From contig DATGZH010000021.1 in the NCBI GenBank assembly GCA_035297265.1, positions 1 to 63,204 on the forward strand: 63,204 bases of DNA, written 5' to 3'. Below, in pieces: positions 58,684 to 63,204 of this stretch; position 1 is the stretch's first letter, and each line of letters begins with the position of its first letter. Made by a program: the position numbers and the translations under genes. Below the pieces are notes generated by a model that saw nothing but the letters and a program-made list of their open reading frames with translations, did not search any database and had not been told where the DNA came from. The stretch comes from DATGZH01 sp035297265. GTDB taxonomy: Bacteria; Actinomycetota; Acidimicrobiia; Acidimicrobiales; RAAP-2.

Positions 58684-61430
58684 GCCACTACCCAGCCATG
58701 GAGGCAGGACGACCCCGAGCCGAGTGGCCGCTCGTCGGTCGGGCCGAGGAGCTCGGCCTCCTCCGCAAGATCCGGACGTCGGGTCCCGCCGCGAGCGCGG
58801 TCATCAGCGGGCCAGCTGGCGTGGGGAAGTCCCGCCTGGCGGCCGCGGCGCTCGCCGAGGCCGATCAGGAGGGTTGGGCGACGATCGTGATCCGTGGGAG
58901 CGCGGGCATGGCGATGGTGCCGCTCGGTCCCTTCCGCGCCGTCCTCGGCATCCCGAACCTGGCCGAGGTCACCGAGCTCACCCGAGCCGTCCAGGATGAA
59001 CTGGCGGCCCGGCGATCGCCGAAGGGTCTCGTGGTGCTGGCTGACGACTGCCAGGAGCTCGACGAGGTCTCAGCCGGATTGCTCCACCAACAGGTGGCTG
59101 CCGCCGGCCTCGTCCTCCTCGCCACCGCGAGGTCGGACCGCCCCGTGCCGACGCCCATCACGGACCTCTGGAAGGACGGGTTGGCCGAGCGGATCGAATT
59201 GCAGAACCTCTCGTTGCGAGAGACCAGCGAGGTGCTGGCCGTCGGTCTCGGCGGGCAGGTCGAAGACACCAGCGCCAACCGGTTCTGGCAGATCACCGAG
59301 GGGAACCCGCTGTATCTCCGTGAGGTGGTGCTGTCGAGTCAAGAGACCGACGCGCTGCAGGAAGTCGACGGCGTGTGGCGTTGGCGGGGGGCGTGGGCCG
59401 GCGGGTCCAGGCTCCAAGAGATCGTGGCCGCCCGTCTCGGCCGTCTCGATCCCGACGAAGCCACGGCAATCGAGATACTCGCCCTCTCGGGATCGCTGCC
59501 GCTCGAGCTGGTCACGGACCTGACGAGTTCGCGGGCGGTGGAGAACCTCGAGTCCCGGGGACTCGTCACCATCGAGGCGAGCGGGCGGCGGCTCGAGGTG
59601 GCCGTCGCCCAACCTCTCCACGCCGAGGTGCTGCGGAGCAAGATCCCCGCGCTGCAACAGCGGTCGTTGAGAAAGACCCTCGTCGAGGCGCTGCAGTCGA
59701 CCGGGGCCCGACGGGCCCAGGACCGGGTGAGGATGGCCTGCTGGTCGCTCGCCTCGGGCGTCGAGGTCGATCCGATGACCTTGACGATGGGCAGCGACGC
59801 TTCCCTGTTCGGGATCGCCCAGGCCATCGCGGCACGGTTGAACGAGATCGTGCCGGAGGCCGCCTTGCCGGCCCACGGTGGCGGTCCAGCCGTGCGCCAG
59901 GACCACGACATGGCGATCGAACTGGCGCGGAGCGCCTACGAACGGACCGGTGGTTTGGCCGACGGTCTGCGGCTGGCCAACGCCCTGGTCTGGAGCGGGG
60001 CCACCGGTCGGGGCGAAGCCCTTCTCGCCGATCTGGCCGGCAAGGCCGAGAACGTCGACGACCGACTTCGCCTGGGTGCCGCGCTCGGCTGGGTTCGCTT
60101 TTGGGGTCGCTACGACGTCGAGGGGGCCAGGAACGTGCTGCAGGCGGCGCTCGATACTGCCGGCAGCGAGGGTGATCCGGTGCTGCTCGCCGAGATCCAC
60201 CAGCAGCTCGCCGGCATCGCGCTCAACACGGCGCAGCCGGCAGCGGCGCTCGAGTTGGCCCGCAAGGCCGCCGACGACTTGGGCGTGGCGTTGAGCCAGA
60301 GCATCTGCGCCGCGCCGGCCGCCGCCGCCCTGTCGTACCTCGGTCGCTGCGGTGAGGCGCTCGCGCTCATCGACGAGGCCGTGCCGACGGCCAACGAGCA
60401 GGGCCATCCGCTGGCCGTCCCCACCCTCTTGTTCACCCGAGCGGCGGTGCTCCGGCACATGGGTGAGCTGCAACAGGCCAAGGAACTGGCGACGTGGCTC
60501 CGCGACGTGGCGCTCTCGGGCGAGCTGCTCGACGCCACGGCGGCCTTCGGGGTGGTCCTCGGCGAGATCCTGCTCGGCCAGGGGAGTCCGGCCAGCGCCG
60601 CCCGCATCTTCCGTGATGCCTGCGGACTCCTCGCCGAAAGGGACGTGTTCGGCTACGAGCCGTGGGCCCTCGCCGGGCTCGCCCGGTCGCGGGCCGAAGT
60701 TGGCCAGGAGGCCCAGGCCACGACGGCGCTCGAGGAGGCACGCCGGACCCAATCGATCGGACGCCACTTCGAGATCACGATCTACCTGGCCGAGGTCGAG
60801 CTCCACCACCTGGCCGGTCGGTCGGCCGCGGCGATCCGCGCGGCGCGCGACGGCGCAGCCTGGGCCCGGGACGCCGGCATGGTCATCGACGAGGCCTTCG
60901 CCGTCGATGCCTGGCTGCGACTGGCCCCCTCCGGCGAGCTGGCCGAACGGCTGCTCGAGCTCGCCTCGAAGACCGACAGCCGGCTCGTGGCCGGCCTGGC
61001 CGAGCACGGCCGGGCGCTCGTCGAGGCAGATCCGCAGGCCCTGCTCGACGTGAGCAAGCAGTTCGCCGACATGACGGCCTGGAGTCTGGCGGCCGAGGCG
61101 GCGGGGGAGGCGGCTCGGATCTTCGACCGCCGCCATCAGGCCCGGGCGGCTCGAGCCGCCTCGGCCGAGGCGACGTCGTATGCCAGTCGGTGCGAAGGCA
61201 CGAGGTCGCTCATGCTGGAGGACCTTGCCGGCCCGACCCGGCTGACCAGGAGAGAGCGAGAGATCGCCCAGCTGGCGGCGGCAGGGAAGTCGAACAAGGA
61301 CATCGCCGTCGCCATGTATCTGTCCCCCCGCACGGTGGAGAACCACCTCTACAACGCCTACGTGAAACTCGGGGTCGCCGACCGGGCCGCCTTGGCCGAG
61401 GCGCTGGCCGAGCTCAAGTCCGCTGAGTAG
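58680..61430 (+). CDS. LuxR-family transcriptional regulator with AAA-type ATPase domain (large LAL-like)
   Basis: A 916-aa regulator. Residues ~18-300 form an AAA/NB-ARC-like ATPase: LVGRAEELGLLRKI, Walker A SGPAGVGKSRLA (~43-54), Walker B LVVLADDCQELD (~117). The middle is helical TPR-like repeats. The C-terminal ~65 residues are a LuxR HTH: LTRREREIAQLAAAGKSNKD and YLSPRTVENHLYNAYVKLGV. LAL-type regulators switch on target operons after ligand/ATP binding. TTG at 58680 is preferred because it overlaps the leader ORF stop; ATG at 58698 is possible. It probably controls the exported-protein genes just downstream. Confidence 0.88.
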   Translation: MSHYPAMEAGRPRAEWPLVGRAEELGLLRKIRTSGPAASAVISGPAGVGKSRLAAAALAEADQEGWATIVIRGSAGMAMVPLGPFRAVLGIPNLAEVTELTRAVQDELAARRSPKGLVVLADDCQELDEVSAGLLHQQVAAAGLVLLATARSDRPVPTPITDLWKDGLAERIELQNLSLRETSEVLAVGLGGQVEDTSANRFWQITEGNPLYLREVVLSSQETDALQEVDGVWRWRGAWAGGSRLQEIVAARLGRLDPDEATAIEILALSGSLPLELVTDLTSSRAVENLESRGLVTIEASGRRLEVAVAQPLHAEVLRSKIPALQQRSLRKTLVEALQSTGARRAQDRVRMACWSLASGVEVDPMTLTMGSDASLFGIAQAIAARLNEIVPEAALPAHGGGPAVRQDHDMAIELARSAYERTGGLADGLRLANALVWSGATGRGEALLADLAGKAENVDDRLRLGAALGWVRFWGRYDVEGARNVLQAALDTAGSEGDPVLLAEIHQQLAGIALNTAQPAAALELARKAADDLGVALSQSICAAPAAAALSYLGRCGEALALIDEAVPTANEQGHPLAVPTLLFTRAAVLRHMGELQQAKELATWLRDVALSGELLDATAAFGVVLGEILLGQGSPASAARIFRDACGLLAERDVFGYEPWALAGLARSRAEVGQEAQATTALEEARRTQSIGRHFEITIYLAEVELHHLAGRSAAAIRAARDGAAWARDAGMVIDEAFAVDAWLRLAPSGELAERLLELASKTDSRLVAGLAEHGRALVEADPQALLDVSKQFADMTAWSLAAEAAGEAARIFDRRHQARAARAASAEATSYASRCEGTRSLMLEDLAGPTRLTRREREIAQLAAAGKSNKDIAVAMYLSPRTVENHLYNAYVKLGVADRAALAEALAELKSAE

Positions 61431-61443
61431 CCGTCACCAAATC

Positions 61444-61460
61444 TGAGTACGGGCTACTCA
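61444..61460. promoter_or_regulatory. Candidate LuxR-family binding site
   Basis: A 17-bp inverted repeat TGAGTA-cgggc-TACTCA. Its centre (61452) is about 44 bp before the predicted leaderless start at 61496, the classic position for an activator touching polymerase. It sits directly after the luxR-family gene. Confidence 0.5.
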
Positions 61461-61482
61461 ATACTTCTGGCCTGGGGTTCCT

Positions 61483-61488
61483 TACCCT
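61483..61488 (+). promoter_or_regulatory. -10 box TACCCT for the small HTH-like gene
   Basis: TACCCT with 7 nt to the GTG at 61496; no -35 consensus, as expected for an activator-dependent promoter. Confidence 0.5.
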
Positions 61489-61495
61489 ACGAAGG

Positions 61496-61684
61496 GTGGA
61501 TCGGTCGACAGCGGTGCGGCAGCTTCCGGCGCTGCACGCAGTGGCGATCCGGCTGCGGGACGAGGGACTCGACGATCACGTGATCGCCGTGGCCCTCGAA
61601 CTGGACGACGACCAGGTGCCGATGCTCATGCAGATTGCTCACTGCAAGCTGTCGAGCCTCATGTCGGCCGATATCCGTCTTTGA
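61496..61684 (+). CDS. Small HTH-like protein, 62 aa
   Basis: A soluble, mainly helical peptide (LPALHAVAIRLRDEGLDDHVIAVALELDD, QVPMLMQIAHCKLSSLM). The spacing of hydrophobic residues resembles a sigma region 4 / LuxR HTH, so it may bind DNA, but this is a weak resemblance. It lies between the LuxR regulator and the exported-protein genes. GTG start supported by the -10 box 7 nt upstream. Confidence 0.5.
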   Translation: MDRSTAVRQLPALHAVAIRLRDEGLDDHVIAVALELDDDQVPMLMQIAHCKLSSLMSADIRL

Positions 61685-61748
61685 GCAGCCGGGTCGTCTC
61701 GGTCAGCCACATCGCACTGGACGAAGCACTATCGCAAAGGAGAAACCT

Positions 61749-62222
61749 ATGAAGATGAGAAGGATGTTTGTCGGGGTGGCCGTGGCCACCGCCGCCATCG
61801 GCGTCGGCAGCGGTGTCGCTGTGGCCGTCTGGTCGGCCTCGGGCTCGGGCTCGGGGGCGGGTGCCGGCGCCGTGGCCCAGTCACTGACGATCACGCCGCA
61901 AACGCCGGCCAACGGCTCGCTGTATCCCGGTGGTCCCGCTGGTCCCGTCTTCTTCACCGTCAACAACCCAAACCCCTACGCCGTGACCATCACGGGCGTG
62001 GCCTGGGGAAGCCCGACGTCGACCAACACGGCCTCCTGTGCGAGCTCCAACATCAGTATTGACGCCAACGCTCCCACCACCGTGAGCATCTCGGTGCCGG
62101 CGAACACGACTACGTCGCTCTTGTCGATCAACGGTGTGCTCGATCTGTCCCACTCGGCACCCCCCGGCTGCCAGGCTGTGGCGTTCGACACGACGATGAC
62201 GGTGACCGGCACCCAACAGTAA
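61749..62222 (+). CDS. Exported protein with WSASGSGSG signature
   Basis: A 157-aa secreted protein. Signal peptide MKMRRMFVGVAVATAAIGVGSGVAVA is followed at once by VWSASGSGSGAGAGA, and a beta-rich domain of ~100 residues with two Cys (ASCASSN, PGCQAVAF). Small exported proteins with a W-S/T-x-x-G-x-G start are common in actinobacteria, often near a signal peptidase. A TasA-like fibre component is one idea. Shine-Dalgarno AAAGGAG precedes the ATG. Confidence 0.72.
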   Translation: MKMRRMFVGVAVATAAIGVGSGVAVAVWSASGSGSGAGAGAVAQSLTITPQTPANGSLYPGGPAGPVFFTVNNPNPYAVTITGVAWGSPTSTNTASCASSNISIDANAPTTVSISVPANTTTSLLSINGVLDLSHSAPPGCQAVAFDTTMTVTGTQQ

Positions 62223-62789
62223 GTGTCGGACCACCCGTCTGAGCTCGAGGCAACCCCAATGCACCGTCAGCATCGATCGAAGCACCACGTTCGCTACGTC
62301 CGGATCCTCCGGAGCGCGGCAGTGGGACTCGTGATCGCTGCGGGTGCATTGGGGTTGCTCGGGTGGTCGAGCGGTCTGGGGGCGGTCAGTCTGGTCGGCG
62401 AGGGCAGCACGCGGACGCAAGCCGTCCCGTTGCCGGTCAACGCCGCGCCGTCCAACGGGGTGCACCCTGTCCGGGTGTCGGACGCCTTTGTGATCCAAGG
62501 CAACGTGAGCGGCCTCTTCCCCGGAGCCGACATCCCCGTCCAACTCATGGTCACCAACCTCGAGAGTTTCCCGATCGTGGTGACCTCGATTCGCACCCAC
62601 GTCTCGGCACTGTCGCCAGGTTGCCGAGGCAGCAATCTCAAGCTCTCGGTGTTCGCCGGGCAGCTGCCCGTCGGAGGGAACGGGACCGCGACGACCACCG
62701 TCTCGGCCACCATGCCGCGCTCGGCACCCAACAGCTGTCAGGGCGCCACCTTCGTCCTGCAGTATCGCGGTCGGGCCACCGCATCATGA
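62223..62789 (+). CDS. Exported/membrane-anchored protein, second of the tandem
   Basis: A 188-aa protein. The GTG follows the upstream stop with no gap. The N terminus is long and basic (HRQHRSKHHVRYVRILRS) before a hydrophobic helix SAAVGLVIAAGALGLLGWSSG, giving a signal anchor or signal peptide. The mature part is beta-rich with two Cys (PGCRGSN, NSCQG) like the previous protein (IPVQLMVTNLESFPIVVTSI resembles PVFFTVNNPNPYAVTITGV), so the two are probably paralogous. Translationally coupled to the next gene by ATGA. Confidence 0.7.
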   Translation: MSDHPSELEATPMHRQHRSKHHVRYVRILRSAAVGLVIAAGALGLLGWSSGLGAVSLVGEGSTRTQAVPLPVNAAPSNGVHPVRVSDAFVIQGNVSGLFPGADIPVQLMVTNLESFPIVVTSIRTHVSALSPGCRGSNLKLSVFAGQLPVGGNGTATTTVSATMPRSAPNSCQGATFVLQYRGRATAS

Positions 62790-63204
62790 CGAGGTCCCGA
62801 CTTCTCTCTCGGCCCAGCCGCCTCGTCGCTGGCGCGCTCATCAGCGCATGTTCGGCGCTCGCGGTGACGCTTCCTGCGGCGGCAGCGTGGTCGTCCGCCG
62901 GGGCCGGCAGTGCTGCCGGGGCCGCGACGGTGATGCCCACCGGAACAGCCCCGAGCGGCAGCGCAGCCGGCAACGTCGTCACGATCAACTGGGCACCTGC
63001 GCAGATGTCGAACGGTACGGACGTCCAGGGTTACATCATCAACCGTTACAACGCGAGCACAGGCGCCATGGCCGTCGTCGGTCCGGGTTGTTCGGGAGTG
63101 GTCACCTCGACGACCTGCGCGGAGTCGTCGGTGGCTCCCGGGCAGTGGGTCTACACCGACACACCAGTCCAAGCCAGCTGGACCGGTGGACAGAGCCCGC
63201 AGAG
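62786..63204 (+). CDS. Exported fibronectin-III-like protein (3' end outside window)
   Basis: The first 139 codons are present. A signal peptide (RLVAGALISACSALAVTLPAAAAWS) leads into WSSAGAGSAAGAAT, the same W-S-x-x-G-x-G-S start as the first exported protein, then a beta-strand module (NVVTINWAPAQMSNGTDVQGYIINRYNAST) resembling a fibronectin type III domain with a Cys pair (GPGCSGVVTSTTCAE). ATG overlaps the previous stop. Function unknown; likely surface protein. Confidence 0.72.
   Translation, partial: MTRSRLLSRPSRLVAGALISACSALAVTLPAAAAWSSAGAGSAAGAATVMPTGTAPSGSAAGNVVTINWAPAQMSNGTDVQGYIINRYNASTGAMAVVGPGCSGVVTSTTCAESSVAPGQWVYTDTPVQASWTGGQSPQ

Noticed and set aside
1..63204. Mobile elements, prophage or defence island
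   Set aside because: No transposase, integrase, inverted terminal repeats, phage genes or defence motifs were seen, and base composition looks even throughout.

Overview
This 63.2 kb window is very GC-rich and almost fully coding. It looks chromosomal, from a high-GC Actinomycetota, and I infer class Acidimicrobiia or a close relative. Supporting features are a lysine/alanine-tailed HU protein, F420 genes (a CofC/FbiD-type guanylyltransferase and an F420-type LLM oxidoreductase), a Kgd-type 2-oxoglutarate dehydrogenase with a built-in acyltransferase domain, a LysM-BTAD membrane regulator, and many leaderless transcripts. The order hupB / fbiD(cofC) / gpsA, with the same relative orientations, matches a block I recall from mycobacteria. 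I see no rRNA, tRNA, CRISPR array, insertion sequence or prophage, and no gene-free stretch longer than 300 bases.

Layout. 1-2.1 kb: end of hupB, a shared terminator, a 44-codon ORF coupled to cofC, then cofC and the divergent gpsA. 2.1-9.3 kb: class III adenylate cyclase, GH38 alpha-mannosidase, MatB-like acyl-CoA synthetase, RpiB-like protein, a small membrane protein, RNase HII. 9.4-15.5 kb: oligopeptide ABC transporter (fused ATPases on +; permeases and binding protein on -). 15.8-24 kb: acyl-CoA dehydrogenase, DMT exporter, TIGR01777 epimerase, alpha/beta hydrolase, kgd. 24-26.6 kb: a NYN-nuclease/histone-tail/S1 fusion, a FabZ-like dehydratase, exonuclease III. 26.8-31.5 kb: ThDP enzyme coupled to a GlcD-like FAD oxidase, and a UvrD-like helicase. 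31.6-38.4 kb: a tightly packed six-gene operon (flavin amine oxidase, SCP2 protein, APC permease, alpha/beta hydrolase, membrane-anchored MurF-like ligase, Ddl-like ATP-grasp ligase). 38.4-42.7 kb: an operon for a sigma-like HTH protein, a membrane protein and a LysM-BTAD membrane regulator. 42.8-58.4 kb: mostly metabolic genes, including an aldehyde dehydrogenase behind a KstR-like operator, a CHAP hydrolase, an acyltransferase-3/SGNH protein, an IMPase-family phosphatase, a truncated PaaI thioesterase, a DUF3565-DUF1971 fusion, and a glucose dehydrogenase/gluconolactonase divergent pair. 58.6-63.2 kb: a large LuxR-family ATPase regulator followed by a small HTH-like protein and three exported WSxxGxG proteins, the last cut by the window edge.

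Two themes run through the window. First, about 19 genes or leader ORFs have a TAnnnT -10 hexamer only 6-8 nt before the start codon, so they are probably transcribed without a leader. Second, adjacent genes are often coupled by GTGA, ATGA or TTGA stop/start overlaps, and in at least two and possibly three places a tiny leader ORF is coupled to the next gene in this way. The best candidates for undescribed biology are the 31.6-38.4 kb operon, the NYN-histone-S1 fusion at 24.1-25.4 kb, the membrane-tethered LysM-BTAD operon, and the LuxR-controlled exported-protein operon at the right end. Functions are read from motifs by eye; no database search was run.
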